Source: Alphaproteobacteria bacterium
GTDB lineage: Bacteria; Pseudomonadota; Alphaproteobacteria; UBA828
Reading direction: 5' to 3'
Length of the DNA: 64,000 nucleotides
Assembly (NCBI GenBank): GCA_022826665.1
Contig: JAJDUK010000103.1
Coordinates: forward strand, 124,001-188,000
Positions within the stretch are counted from its first letter, which is position 1. Every line of letters starts with the position of its first letter. Shown in pieces: positions 1 through 8,568 of the stretch. The position numbers and the translations under genes were made by a program. The notes under the pieces are model-generated. The model worked only from the letters and a program-made list of their open reading frames with translations, had not been told where the DNA came from and ran no database searches.

Positions 1-2648
1 GCCGCGGCCTCGCGCGCCTCGCCCAGGGTCGCTTCGGCCTGCTTGAGCGCGCTCGCGGTCTCCTTCGCCTCCCTCTCGGCGTTCGCCAAGGCATCGACGG
101 CGGCACGGTGTTCGCCCTGCGCCTGCTCGATCGTGCCCAGAAGCCCGGCGCGCCGCGCCTCGAGCTCGGCCGGTCGTGCATCGAGCGCCGCTTGCTCGGA
201 TTGAGCCTCGTCAAGACGGTCGGCGAGCTCGCTGAGTCGCTTCCGCGCGCTGTCTGCGCGCGCCGCCCAGCCCTCGCTTTCCCGCACCAGCTCGGCGATC
301 CGGGCGCCGCGCCCGTCCGCCGCTTGCGCCACCTTGTGGTGGTGCTGCGCTGCCTCCTCGTGGCGCGCGCGCAGTCTCACGAGAGCGGTCCGCAGCCGCT
401 CGCTCTCGTCCTCGCCCTCGGCACCCTCTGCGGGAAGCGCGTCAAGCACAGCACGGGCTGCGCGCTCCGCCTCCCTGGTCTCGGTGATCTCGTGTTCGAG
501 CCGCGCCGCGGTTTCGTCAAGCGCCGTGAGACGCGAGCGCGTGGCCGTAGCCTCGGCCGAGGCCGTCGCGCGCACCTCCCGAGCCGCCCGCAAGGCCTCT
601 GCCGCCTCATCAGCACGTGAGCGGGTACGCTGGCACGCTAATTCGGCGTCTTCCCTGGCCGCTGCCGACGCCGTGACCGCGTTCTCCGCCGTGCGCTTGT
701 CGCCTTCCGCCTGAGCGCAGGTCTCCGCCAGCACGGCCAGTCGGTTGCGCGCCTCCAGCCGGCGGGCTGCGGCCGTCGGCGCCTCGGCGGCGACCGAGAA
801 GCCATCCCAGCGCCAGAGCGAGCCTTCCCGGCTCACCAGGCGCTGGCCGGTGCGAAGCTCCGCCTGCAAGCGGGCTCCGTCTGCCTCCGCCACCACCCCG
901 ATCTGTGCGAGCCGAGCGGCCAACGCTTCGGGCGCGCGCACCGCTTCCGCCAGCGGCGCGGCGCCTTCAGGCAGCGGTTGGGCATCGTCCGCATGCGCCA
1001 GTGTGCGCCAATGGACCGGGGCGTCGGTGTCCGTGCTGGCCTGGAGGTCGTCACCCAGCGCGGCGCCCACGGCCGCCTCGAAGCCGGGCTTGACCGTGAC
1101 CCGATCCCAGAGCGCCCGGCCGGGGCCGGCGGCCGGGTCGTCGAGCAGCGCGGTAAGGGCCGCACGCTCGGCCTCGCCGCCTGCAAGCGCGGCGTCCGCC
1201 TCGCGCAGCTTCTCGCGCAGCGCACGTTCGCGGTCTACGGCCTCCGCCCGCGCAGTCTCCGCCTCCTGCAGCGCGGCGCGCGCCGCCTCGAAGCTCTCGC
1301 TCCGGACACGTTCTTCTGCCTCGGCTTCCGACAACCGCCCATCGGCGGGCGCATCCCGCTCCAGCGCGGCGCGCTCCTCCCGCGCCCGCGCAAGCTCTTG
1401 CTCAAGCCGAGAACGTCGGGTTCGCGCTTCCTCGATCCTCCTGCCAAGCGCCTCGCGCTCCGCCTCGGCCCTAGCCTGTGTCTGGGCAAGCGCCGCAAGG
1501 CGTTGCTCCACCGCCTCGACCTCGGCGCGTGCCTCCTCCCGCGCACTGCGCGCCGCCGCCTCGGCTGCGGCATCGCCCTCGGCCGCACGGGCGAGCCTCT
1601 CCCGGATCTCGTCGACGCGCTCCTGCGCCGTCTCCGCATCCCGCGCGAGCGCCTCTTCACGCTCAACATCGGCGGCAATCTGGGAACGCTTGCGCGCATT
1701 CTCCTCACGGGCGCGCGCGACGCGCTCCTCCTCCTCGGCCAGCCGCTCATGCTCGATGCGCAACCGATGCAGGGCCGCAGCGCGCTCCGCTTCCTGCTGG
1801 CGGCGCTCAGGCAGAACCGCCTCGGCGTCCGCCTGGCGGCGCGCAGCCCCTGCGGCGGCTTCGGTCGCCTCGGCAACCCGGCGGGCGGCGTCATCGGCCT
1901 GACGCGTCACCTCTTCGACACGGGCTCGGGCCGCCATCCAGCGCACCAGCAGCAGTGCCGCCTCGGTCTCGCGAATCCTCTCCGAGAGACGCTTGTAGCG
2001 CTTGGCGTGGCGTGCCTGGCGTTCGAGATCGCGCAGTTGAGTCTCCAAAGTGCCGATCACGTCCTGGAGACGCTCAAGGTTGGTTTCCGCCGCCCTGAGC
2101 TTGAGCTCCGCCTCGTGCCGCCTGGCGTGCAGGCCGGTGATTCCGGCCGCCTCTTCGAGCAAGGCGCGGCGCTGGGCCGGCTTCGCGCCGATGATGTCGC
2201 CGATGCGCCCCTGCCCCACCAGCGCAGCGCTGTGCGCGCCGGTGGCGGCGTCGGCAAACAGGAGCTGCACGTCGCGAGCGCGGACCTCGTTGCCGTTCAC
2301 GGTATAGGTCGAGCCCTCGCCGCGCTCGATGAGGCGGGTCACCTCGATCTCGGCGGCGTCGCTCAACTCGCGCGGCGCCGTCCCGTCCGAGTTGTCGAGG
2401 CCGAGCGTGACCCCGGCGATATCATGCGCCGGGCGGCGGGTGGTGCCGCCGAAGATCACGTCCTCCATGCCGCCGCCGCGCATCTGGCGGGGCGCGGTCT
2501 CGCCCATGACCCAGCGCATCGCCTCGACGAGGTTCGACTTGCCGCAGCCGTTGGGGCCGACGATTCCGGTCAAGCCGGGCTCGATGTGCAGCTCTGTCGG
2601 CTCGACGAAGGACTTGAAGCCCGCGACCCTGAGCTTCGTTACCTGCAC
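1..2648 (-). CDS. smc: Chromosome segregation ATPase SMC (3' end cut by window)
   Basis: The frame is open from a GTG at 2648 to the window edge, about 882 codons, so the C-terminal head is missing. Residues 1-40 give the SMC head start FKSF and the Walker A motif GPNGCGKSN at 31-39. After about residue 170 it becomes long Glu/Arg/Ala-rich coiled coil, with a hinge-like segment (DRVTVKPGFEAAVGAALGDD) encoded near 1.05-1.1 kb. SMC forms the condensin ring with ScpA/ScpB and compacts the nucleoid. The start lies 15 bp after the DsbA-like gene, in the usual alphaproteobacterial order dciA-dsbA-smc. Many antisense open frames here are shadows of its biased codons. Confidence 0.95.
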   Translation of the reverse strand, partial: MQVTKLRVAGFKSFVEPTELHIEPGLTGIVGPNGCGKSNLVEAMRWVMGETAPRQMRGGGMEDVIFGGTTRRPAHDIAGVTLGLDNSDGTAPRELSDAAEIEVTRLIERGEGSTYTVNGNEVRARDVQLLFADAATGAHSAALVGQGRIGDIIGAKPAQRRALLEEAAGITGLHARRHEAELKLRAAETNLERLQDVIGTLETQLRDLERQARHAKRYKRLSERIRETEAALLLVRWMAARARVEEVTRQADDAARRVAEATEAAAGAARRQADAEAVLPERRQQEAERAAALHRLRIEHERLAEEEERVARAREENARKRSQIAADVEREEALARDAETAQERVDEIRERLARAAEGDAAAEAAARSAREEARAEVEAVEQRLAALAQTQARAEAEREALGRRIEEARTRRSRLEQELARAREERAALERDAPADGRLSEAEAEERVRSESFEAARAALQEAETARAEAVDRERALREKLREADAALAGGEAERAALTALLDDPAAGPGRALWDRVTVKPGFEAAVGAALGDDLQASTDTDAPVHWRTLAHADDAQPLPEGAAPLAEAVRAPEALAARLAQIGVVAEADGARLQAELRTGQRLVSREGSLWRWDGFSVAAEAPTAAARRLEARNRLAVLAETCAQAEGDKRTAENAVTASAAAREDAELACQRTRSRADEAAEALRAAREVRATASAEATATRSRLTALDETAARLEHEITETREAERAARAVLDALPAEGAEGEDESERLRTALVRLRARHEEAAQHHHKVAQAADGRGARIAELVRESEGWAARADSARKRLSELADRLDEAQSEQAALDARPAELEARRAGLLGTIEQAQGEHRAAVDALANAEREAKETASALKQAEATLGEAREAA

Positions 2649-2663
2649 GGCCGTGCGCTCCGT

Positions 2664-3284
2664 CTACGACCCCGCGAGGAGACGATCGATGTGCCTGGAA
2701 AGCGCATCGAAGGTCATCTTGCCGTCGTACTTTGCGCCGTTGACGACCAGTGTCGGTGTCCCGCTCACGTCGTACTCGGCCTGGCCGTCCACTATCGACT
2801 GGAAAATCGTGTTCTCGAGGTCCTTGTCGTTCAGGCACTCCTCGAACCGGTCCCGGCTCACGCCGCCCAGCTCGCCGATCTGCGCGAGCATGTCCGTGTA
2901 GTCACGCGAACTTGCCCAGTCGTCGAAGGTCTGGAACAGCACGTCGATGAAGGTGAAGTAACGGTCCCGGCCGGCGCAGTGGGCGAGCACCGCCGCCTCA
3001 ACGGCCGGCATGTTGAGCGGAAAGTCGCGGGCCACGAAGCGCACCTTGCCGGTGTCTACGTACTCCGGCTTCAGCCGGTTGTAGACGTTCTTGTGGAACC
3101 GCAAGCAACTGGGGCAGGTGAGTGAGAGAAACTCGATCACGGTGACCGGCGCGTCGGGGTCGCCGACCGCCATGTCGCCGGGCCTCTCGCCGATGCCGGC
3201 GGCACGGCCGGGCGCGACCGGCACCAGCACCGCGGCGGCTGGTAAGGCCGCCATTGCCCCAACCAGGAACCGTCGGGAAATCAT
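2664..3284 (-). CDS. Exported DsbA-family thiol oxidoreductase
   Basis: A 206-residue protein with an N-terminal export signal (MISRRF then a hydrophobic stretch, processed near AAG at 28-30). It has a thioredoxin/DsbA fold with active site CPSC at 57-60 and a cis-proline loop SGTPTLVV near the C-terminus. It probably acts in the periplasm on disulfide formation or isomerisation. Its ATG sits 10 bp after the methyltransferase stop, and the ribosome site GAGGA overlaps that stop, so the two are probably translationally coupled. A DsbA-like gene just before smc is a common alphaproteobacterial arrangement. The exact Dsb class (A, G or Com1-like) cannot be set from motifs alone. Confidence 0.9.
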   Translation of the reverse strand: MISRRFLVGAMAALPAAAVLVPVAPGRAAGIGERPGDMAVGDPDAPVTVIEFLSLTCPSCLRFHKNVYNRLKPEYVDTGKVRFVARDFPLNMPAVEAAVLAHCAGRDRYFTFIDVLFQTFDDWASSRDYTDMLAQIGELGGVSRDRFEECLNDKDLENTIFQSIVDGQAEYDVSGTPTLVVNGAKYDGKMTFDALSRHIDRLLAGS

Positions 3285-3294
3285 AACATTATCC

Positions 3295-4128
3295 TCATCC
3301 GTTGATGTCGCATCCGAGGAAGGTCCGGCCCTTCTGCCTGCACGCCTCCATGACTGAGAACGAGCCGGCCGCGGGATCGATGATCACGTCACCCGGATTG
3401 CTGACAGCCTCGATCAGGGCGCTCTGAAGCCCCACCGGCTTCGGATGGACACGGTCGCGCTTGCCGATGGTTTCGCTCCACACATCCGGGATGGTGTGGA
3501 CCTTCCACACGCCCTTGGCCTTGCGCGGCGCCTTCTGGAGCACGATCAGGTGCTCACTCGCGCGCCTGGTGCGGTAGCCCATGCCGATCCGCTTCTTGTG
3601 CCACGTGACCATGTCCACGATTTCGAGGGACGTGCCCTCGAGCCAGTCGCCGATCCCGGTGCAAAGGTGATACTTGTCGGTCCAGAGGAAGAGATGGCCG
3701 CTTGGCATCAGGCAGCGGTCGATTTCACGGATGAACGCAGGGATTTCGTCAGTCATCTGCGGTAGCGAGGCGCGGGCGGCGCCCCGGCGCACACCCTCGT
3801 TGCCGTAGGCGAGATGATCGAGCACGCCGCGATACTGCGGATCCAGGAACGCGACCGGAACGGCACCGGAAGGCAGCAGACCGAGGAAACGCAGCCCCTC
3901 CATCTCCAGCCGGCAATCGAAGGCGAGGCCCGGCGGCAACGCCAATGGCGGCTGGTCCACTTGCCGCACGGATGAGAACACCGAGACGCTTTCCGTGCTC
4001 GGCGGCTCTTCCAGCGGCGTAGAGACGTCGTTCACCATTCGCGCCGGACTGTACGCGTGCCCGCTACGAAAAGTATAGTTTTGCAAGTGGAGGAGCGACC
4101 GTGTCGCGCTGGCGCGCGGCAATTTCAC
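3295..4128 (-). CDS. Orphan amino-methyltransferase of DNA (beta-class layout)
   Basis: A 277-residue protein (247 if the Met at 4038 is the start). The catalytic motif IV is DPQY at 96-99, a variant of DPPY, followed by RGVLDHLAYGNEG. A SAM-binding motif I, DPAAGS, lies near the C-terminus. Motif IV before motif I is the order of beta-class N6-adenine/N4-cytosine DNA methyltransferases. No restriction gene is nearby, so it is an orphan. It sits between dciA and the dsbA-like gene and runs into the dsbA ribosome site. It does not look like CcrM: it is shorter and lacks DPPYN. The target sequence cannot be read from the gene. Confidence 0.8.
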   Translation of the reverse strand: MKLPRASATRSLLHLQNYTFRSGHAYSPARMVNDVSTPLEEPPSTESVSVFSSVRQVDQPPLALPPGLAFDCRLEMEGLRFLGLLPSGAVPVAFLDPQYRGVLDHLAYGNEGVRRGAARASLPQMTDEIPAFIREIDRCLMPSGHLFLWTDKYHLCTGIGDWLEGTSLEIVDMVTWHKKRIGMGYRTRRASEHLIVLQKAPRKAKGVWKVHTIPDVWSETIGKRDRVHPKPVGLQSALIEAVSNPGDVIIDPAAGSFSVMEACRQKGRTFLGCDING

Positions 4129-4142
4129 TCCAACTATATTTT
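4070..4142. repeat. Inverted repeat in an A/T-rich patch near the methyltransferase start
   Basis: An 11-base arm aaagtatagtt (4070-4080) is matched, with one mismatch, by the reverse complement of aactatatttt (4132-4142). The patch is clearly richer in A/T than the surrounding DNA. It lies between the dciA stop (4156) and the internal Met codon of the methyltransferase (4038). It could be an operator or promoter for a methyltransferase starting at 4038, or a scar of insertion into the operon. Function is inferred only. Confidence 0.35.
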
Positions 4143-4155
4143 CATTATCAATAGG

Positions 4156-4623
4156 TTACTTGGTCTGCGGCCGGGCGAGGACCACCCGGCCCAGGGCCGC
4201 AAGGGCCGACCTCAGGCGATGGTCTTGGGTGGAATCGACGGCAGTTTCGACACGTGCGGCCGACTCCGAGTCGATTTTCGGCAGCGTCCGGCGCTCCGAA
4301 TCCCGCGCTGGTTCTGGCGCTGGCGCGCGGTTTACATAGGCGATCCGCGTCACCGCGCGGTAGCCGTAAAAGGCGGCGATCCGTTCCAGAATCTGGGGTT
4401 CGAGATGCTGAAGCTCGACCGCGACCGGCCCGGAGACGCAGACCCTGAGCGTGCCGTCCCGCCCCAGGCGCTCGGGCCACGAGGACGCGGCCACGGCCTC
4501 GCCCACGATTGCCGGCCACTCAGTGGCGATCCCCGCCGCCACCAGCCCGCGCGACTCGAAGGACTTGGCGGTGATCTTACCGATCAGTGCGGCGAGCGGC
4601 TGCGCCTGGCGGGGTTTGCGCAT
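4156..4623 (-). CDS. dciA: DciA-type DUF721 protein (replicative helicase loader)
   Basis: A 155-residue protein starting at the ATG at 4623; the open frame extends upstream but only antisense to mutY. The DUF721 core is visible in the first 95 residues (LAALIGKITAKSFESRG, then WPAIVG and the LQHLEPQILERI helix), followed by a poorly conserved basic tail. DUF721/DciA proteins help load the replicative helicase in bacteria lacking DnaC or DnaI. It is divergent from mutY with a 75 bp gap, as in many alphaproteobacteria. The assignment rests on the DUF721 pattern plus synteny. Confidence 0.85.
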   Translation of the reverse strand: MRKPRQAQPLAALIGKITAKSFESRGLVAAGIATEWPAIVGEAVAASSWPERLGRDGTLRVCVSGPVAVELQHLEPQILERIAAFYGYRAVTRIAYVNRAPAPEPARDSERRTLPKIDSESAARVETAVDSTQDHRLRSALAALGRVVLARPQTK

Positions 4624-4698
4624 GGCTGAGGCTGGGAGTCGCAGGGTCCGGACCAAGGGTGTACGCCCTCCGGCGCCGGCTGTGAAGCACCGCCGCCC

Positions 4699-5793
4699 AT
4701 GAGCGCCTCCCAGCCCGCCTCGCCCGCGTCCCTCGCCCAGATGCTGCTCGACTGGTACGACCGCCACCGCCGCCGGCTGCCCTGGCGCGCCGCCCCTGGC
4801 GTTCGGCCTGCTCCCTACCGGGTCTGGCTCAGCGAGATCATGCTGCAGCAGACCACCGTCCCCGTGGTCGCCGGCTATTTTCGGCGCTTCCTGGAGCGCT
4901 GGCCGACCCTCGAGTCTTTGGCCGGTGCCGAGCTCGATGACGTGCTCCACGCCTGGCAGGGCCTCGGCTACTACGCCCGCGCCCGCAATCTGCACGCCTG
5001 CGCGCGCCTTGTGCTGGCCGAGCACGGCGGGCGCTTCCCGGCCGAAGAGAACGCGCTGCGGGACCTGCCGGGGATCGGGCGCTACACGGCGGCGGCGATC
5101 GCGGCCATCGCCTTCGACCGGCCGGCGACCGTGGTCGACGGCAATGTCGAGCGGGTGATCGCCCGCCTGCGTGCGGTGGATACCCCGTTGCCGCAGGCCA
5201 AGAACGCGCTCTACGCCCTCGCCGCCGAAATCACGCCCGAGGCCCGTGCAGGCGATTACGCCCAGGCGCTGATGGACCTCGGCGCGAGCGTCTGCACGCC
5301 GCGCAATCCCGGCTGCCTCGCCTGCCCCTGGCAGAACGCGTGCGAGGGCCGCGCGCAAGGCATCGCCGAGAGCCTGCCGCGCCGGGCGCCGAAGCGAGAG
5401 CGCCCGCTGCGCCACGGCGTCTCCTTCTGGCTCATGCGCTCCGACGGCGCCGTACTGCTGCGGCGCCGGCCGGATGAGGGCTTGCTCGGCGGGATGATCG
5501 AGTTGCCCACCACGCCTTGGCGGGACGAGCCCTGGGATTTAGCAGAAGCCTCTGCCCATGCGCCGCAGCCCTTGCCTTGGCAGGCGCTGCCGGAGCCGGT
5601 CCGCCACGGCTTCACCCATTTCGAGATCGAGTTGCTGGTGGCCGCAGCGGAAACCGAGGAGGGGGCCGCCGATGGCGACGACGGCGCCATCTGGTGCCCG
5701 CCCTCGCGCTTTTCGGAGCACGCGCTCCCGACGCTCACGCGGAAGCTCGTGCGCTACGCAGCGCGCCACCGGCCTGGCCTGGTAAGGAAGTGA
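4699..5793 (+). CDS. mutY: A/G-specific adenine DNA glycosylase MutY
   Basis: A 364-residue base-excision repair enzyme that removes adenine paired with 8-oxoguanine. Visible signatures are the catalytic-Glu segment SEIMLQQT, the helix-hairpin-helix LPGIGRYTA followed by the conserved Asp in VVDGNVER, and the four 4Fe-4S cysteines in CTPRNPGCLACPWQNAC (spacing 6-2-5). A NUDIX-like C-terminal domain for 8-oxoG recognition begins near RHGVSFWL. The length is normal for the family. It is transcribed away from dciA. No defect is seen. Confidence 0.97.
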   Translation: MSASQPASPASLAQMLLDWYDRHRRRLPWRAAPGVRPAPYRVWLSEIMLQQTTVPVVAGYFRRFLERWPTLESLAGAELDDVLHAWQGLGYYARARNLHACARLVLAEHGGRFPAEENALRDLPGIGRYTAAAIAAIAFDRPATVVDGNVERVIARLRAVDTPLPQAKNALYALAAEITPEARAGDYAQALMDLGASVCTPRNPGCLACPWQNACEGRAQGIAESLPRRAPKRERPLRHGVSFWLMRSDGAVLLRRRPDEGLLGGMIELPTTPWRDEPWDLAEASAHAPQPLPWQALPEPVRHGFTHFEIELLVAAAETEEGAADGDDGAIWCPPSRFSEHALPTLTRKLVRYAARHRPGLVRK

Positions 5794-5892
5794 AGCGCCG
5801 AGCGCGGCTGAGGCGGTGGCAGTCCGTGATAGCATCGCCTTCGACGTGCTTCGGGGAGAGTAACGGCGCTGACGAGCCACGGGAGCAAGACC

Positions 5893-6741
5893 ATGAACGA
5901 GCAACGGCGGCATCTCCCCCAGGAGGCGGGGTACAATTTGCGCCAGCGTCATCCGGACTTCGAGGACTACTTCGCGGTGTGGGAGGCCGAGAGCGTGCGG
6001 GTACGCGAGGCCTTCGCCTGTACCCTCGATGTCCGTTACGGCGCGGGCCCCAACATGACCGCCGATCTGTTCCCGGCGCCGGCGGCCGGCGCGCCGATCC
6101 AGGTCTTCATCCACGGCGGCTACTGGCGCGCCATGGACAAGGACGTGCACTCCTTTCCCGCCGAAGGCTTCGTCGCCGCCGGCGGTGCGGCGATCTCGCT
6201 CAACTACGCGCTGGCCCCGGCGGTGACCCTCGACACTATCGTCGAGCAGTGCCGCACCGCGCTCGAATGGGTCGCGGACAACGCCCGCCGGCTCAACGGC
6301 GATCCCGGTCGCATCTTCGTCTCCGGCCACTCCGCCGGCGGGCACCTCACCGCCATGATGCTCTGCACCGACTGGGCGGCGCGCGGGCGCCCCGCCGATC
6401 TCGTGAAGGGCGGCATTCCGATCTCCGGGATCTTCGACCTGGCGCCGATCCTGGAGACCAGCATCAACGACGATGTGCGGCTGGATGCCGAATCGGCCGC
6501 GCGCAACAGCCCGATCCATCATCTGCCGCAGACGGGAGCGCCGCTGATCGCGGCGGTCGGCGCGGCGGAAACGCCCGCGTTCGTCGCCCAGAACCGCGCC
6601 TTCGCCGAGGCCTGGCAGGCGCGCGGCTTCGAGGCCACGGTCATGGAGATCGAAGGTCTCCACCACTACAACGTGGTGAGCGAGATGGGCCGCCCCGGTA
6701 GCGCCCTCACCCAGGCGGCGCTCGCCCAGATGGGGCTGTGA
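5893..6741 (+). CDS. Alpha/beta hydrolase, BD-FAE / kynurenine-formamidase-like
   Basis: A 282-residue alpha/beta-hydrolase with oxyanion motif HGGYW at 74-78, nucleophile elbow GHSAG with Ser147, and a likely catalytic His in GLHHYNVV near residue 258. HGGYW together with GHSAGG is typical of arylformamidase-like and bacterial feruloyl-esterase-like carboxylesterases. The start ATG at 5893 is preceded by gggagca. The next gene is a class V aminotransferase 130 bp downstream on the same strand, possibly co-transcribed. No kynurenine-pathway neighbour is present, so the substrate is open. Confidence 0.82.
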   Translation: MNEQRRHLPQEAGYNLRQRHPDFEDYFAVWEAESVRVREAFACTLDVRYGAGPNMTADLFPAPAAGAPIQVFIHGGYWRAMDKDVHSFPAEGFVAAGGAAISLNYALAPAVTLDTIVEQCRTALEWVADNARRLNGDPGRIFVSGHSAGGHLTAMMLCTDWAARGRPADLVKGGIPISGIFDLAPILETSINDDVRLDAESAARNSPIHHLPQTGAPLIAAVGAAETPAFVAQNRAFAEAWQARGFEATVMEIEGLHHYNVVSEMGRPGSALTQAALAQMGL

Positions 6742-6871
6742 GGGAGCAACCATCGCGCCCCGCCCATCCCATGCCGTCGAGACACTGAACGACGGGCTTG
6801 CCCAACCGATGCGGGAGGAGTAGGGCAAGCGCCGGCGGCCCGCCCGACCGCCGAACTCCACGAGGTGTGCC

Positions 6872-8059
6872 ATGACCGTAAGCCGCGGCCGCGATTTCCT
6901 GGCCCTCCCCGGCCCCACCACCGTTCCGCACGAGGTGCTGCAGGCCATGCAGCGGCCGGCCGTCGACATCTACGGCGAGGAGCTGACCGCCGTCACCGAC
7001 AGTTGCCTGGACGATCTGCGGCACGTCTTCCGCACCGAGCAGGGCCGCACTTACATCTACATCGCCAACGGCCACGGCGCCTGGGAGGCGGCGCTCTCCA
7101 ACGTTCTCTCCCGCGGCGACAAGGTGCTGGTGCTGGAGAGCGGGCGCTTCGCCGTCGGTTGGGGTGAGATGGCGGAGCCACTCGGCATCGAGGTCGAGGA
7201 GCTGGAGGCCGAGCCCAACCGGGCGGTGTCGCCCGAAGCCCTGGAGCTGCGCCTCCGCGCCGACGGCGCGGGCGAGATCAAAGCCATCCTGGTGGTGCAG
7301 GTGGACACGGCCTCCGGCGTCGTGAACGACATTGCGGCGCTAGGCCAGGCCATCGCGCGGAGCGGTCACAGCGCGCTCTTCATGGTCGATGTCATCGCCT
7401 CGCTCGCCTCGATGCCGTTCGAGATGGACGCGTGGGGCATCGATGTCGCGGTCGGCGGCGCGCAGAAGGGGCTCATGATGACCCCCGGCCTGAGCTTCGT
7501 CGCCGCAAGGGAGAGGGCGCTGGCGGCCCACGCCGACGCCGGCCTCCGCACCCGCTACTGGGACTGGACCGTGCGCGAGGGCGAGCTTCACTACATGAAG
7601 TATTGCGGCACGCCGCCGGTGCACCTGCTGTTCGGCCTGCGCAAGTCCCTCGACATGCTGTTCGAGGAAGGTCTGGAGGCCGCCTTCCGCCGCCACGAGC
7701 TGCTGGCCGGCGCGACCCAGGCGGCCGTGGAGCGCTGGAGCGAAACCGGGCCGCTCTCCTTCAACATACCGGAGCCCGCCGAGCGCTCGCCCACCGTAAC
7801 CACGATTCTTCTGGAAGAGCCCCACCTGGGCCGCCTGCTCGACTGGGTCTGGAAGGTCTGCAACGTCAGCCTCGGCATCGGGCTCGGGCCGCTCTCCGGC
7901 CACGCCTTCCGCATCGCCCATATGGGCCACGTGAACGCGCCCATGATGCTCGGCACGCTCGGCGCCATCGAAACCGCCCTCGCCGCGCTCGACATCCCCC
8001 ACGGCAAAGGCGGCGTCTCCGCCGCCGTCGACTATCTAGGCAGCCGCCTGAAGGCGTGA
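6872..8059 (+). CDS. Class V aminotransferase, serine/alanine-glyoxylate type
   Basis: A 395-residue fold-type I PLP enzyme. It begins with FLALPGPTTVP, typical of alanine- and serine-glyoxylate transaminases. It has the PLP-phosphate region NGHGAWEAALSN, the aspartate region MVDVIAS, and the Schiff-base lysine in GGAQKGLMMTPG at about residue 198. These enzymes move the amino group of serine or alanine to glyoxylate, or of purine-derived (S)-ureidoglycine (PucG type). A ureidoglycine aminohydrolase lies in this window at 30.6 kb, but not adjacent. The exact substrate cannot be decided from sequence. Confidence 0.88.
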   Translation: MTVSRGRDFLALPGPTTVPHEVLQAMQRPAVDIYGEELTAVTDSCLDDLRHVFRTEQGRTYIYIANGHGAWEAALSNVLSRGDKVLVLESGRFAVGWGEMAEPLGIEVEELEAEPNRAVSPEALELRLRADGAGEIKAILVVQVDTASGVVNDIAALGQAIARSGHSALFMVDVIASLASMPFEMDAWGIDVAVGGAQKGLMMTPGLSFVAARERALAAHADAGLRTRYWDWTVREGELHYMKYCGTPPVHLLFGLRKSLDMLFEEGLEAAFRRHELLAGATQAAVERWSETGPLSFNIPEPAERSPTVTTILLEEPHLGRLLDWVWKVCNVSLGIGLGPLSGHAFRIAHMGHVNAPMMLGTLGAIETALAALDIPHGKGGVSAAVDYLGSRLKA

Positions 8060-8081
8060 CGCGAGTTTAGGAGTTTCAAAC

Positions 8082-8387
8082 ATGAGCAAACGAAACGGGA
8101 TGAGACCGGTGCACCCGGGAGAAATCCTGCGCGAAGAGCTCGACGCGCTGGGGCTGTCGGCGAACGCGCTCGCCAAGGCGCTGGGAGTGCCGGTAAACCG
8201 CATCACGCTGATCCTCAACGGTCAGCGGGGAATAAGCGCGGACACGGCGCTCAGGCTCGCACGCTATTTCGGGACGACGCCGCAACTCTGGATGAACCTG
8301 CAAAAGTCTTGGGAACTGCGTCGAGCGGAAATTGAGTCTGGCCGCGAGATTGCTGAACGCGTGACCCCTCGGCTCTCCGCGGCGTAG
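8082..8387 (+). CDS. HigA/VapI-type XRE antitoxin or regulator, no toxin visible
   Basis: A 101-residue HTH protein. It starts HPGEILREELDALGLSANALAKALGV, the signature of the HigA/VapI antitoxin family, followed by the recognition helix and RLARYFGTTPQLWMNLQ. Such antitoxins usually follow a HigB ribosome-dependent RNase of about 92 residues. Here the aminotransferase ends only 22 bp upstream and no HigB-sized frame is adjacent on either side. It is therefore either an orphan antitoxin that lost its toxin or a domesticated transcription factor. Confidence 0.85.
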   Translation: MSKRNGMRPVHPGEILREELDALGLSANALAKALGVPVNRITLILNGQRGISADTALRLARYFGTTPQLWMNLQKSWELRRAEIESGREIAERVTPRLSAA

Positions 8388-8423
8388 GAGCGCCAGGAGC
8401 GCCCTCGGTCCCCGAACTTCGGA

Positions 8424-8567
8424 TTATTGTTCAAACGCCTCCTGGGCCGGCGCCGGGCCGGGACCCGACGGTTCCTCGTCGGCAGGCTGCTTCAGGAACA
8501 TGGCAAGCGCGACCAGCACGGCGCCGACGAACAGCGCGACGGCTGCGTCCCTCAGGAAGCGCTTCAT
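8424..8567 (-). CDS. Small single-pass membrane protein (47 residues)
   Basis: A 47-residue frame starting one base after the TAG stop of the gene upstream on this strand. It has a basic start (MKRFLRD), one hydrophobic segment of about 18 residues (AVALFVGAVLVALAMFLK), then an acidic, proline-rich tail. The close spacing to 8569 argues for translational coupling and a real gene. I recognise no family. It may anchor or accompany the upstream cysteine-containing protein. Confidence 0.55.
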   Translation of the reverse strand: MKRFLRDAAVALFVGAVLVALAMFLKQPADEEPSGPGPAPAQEAFEQ

Positions 8568-8568
8568 G

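Noticed and set aside
978-3125. Long plus-strand open frame (about 715 codons) opposite smc and the dsbA-like gene
   Set aside because: Arg/Leu/Gly-rich with no motifs; it is the antisense of smc coiled coil and the DsbA-like gene, both of which have clear signatures.
3295-4128. Assignment of the methyltransferase as CcrM
   Set aside because: Too short, DPQY rather than DPPYN, and no RAMA-type C-terminal domain.
4624-5415. Possible 5' extension of dciA
   Set aside because: It would be antisense to mutY and has no DUF721 features; the ATG at 4623 gives the normal protein.
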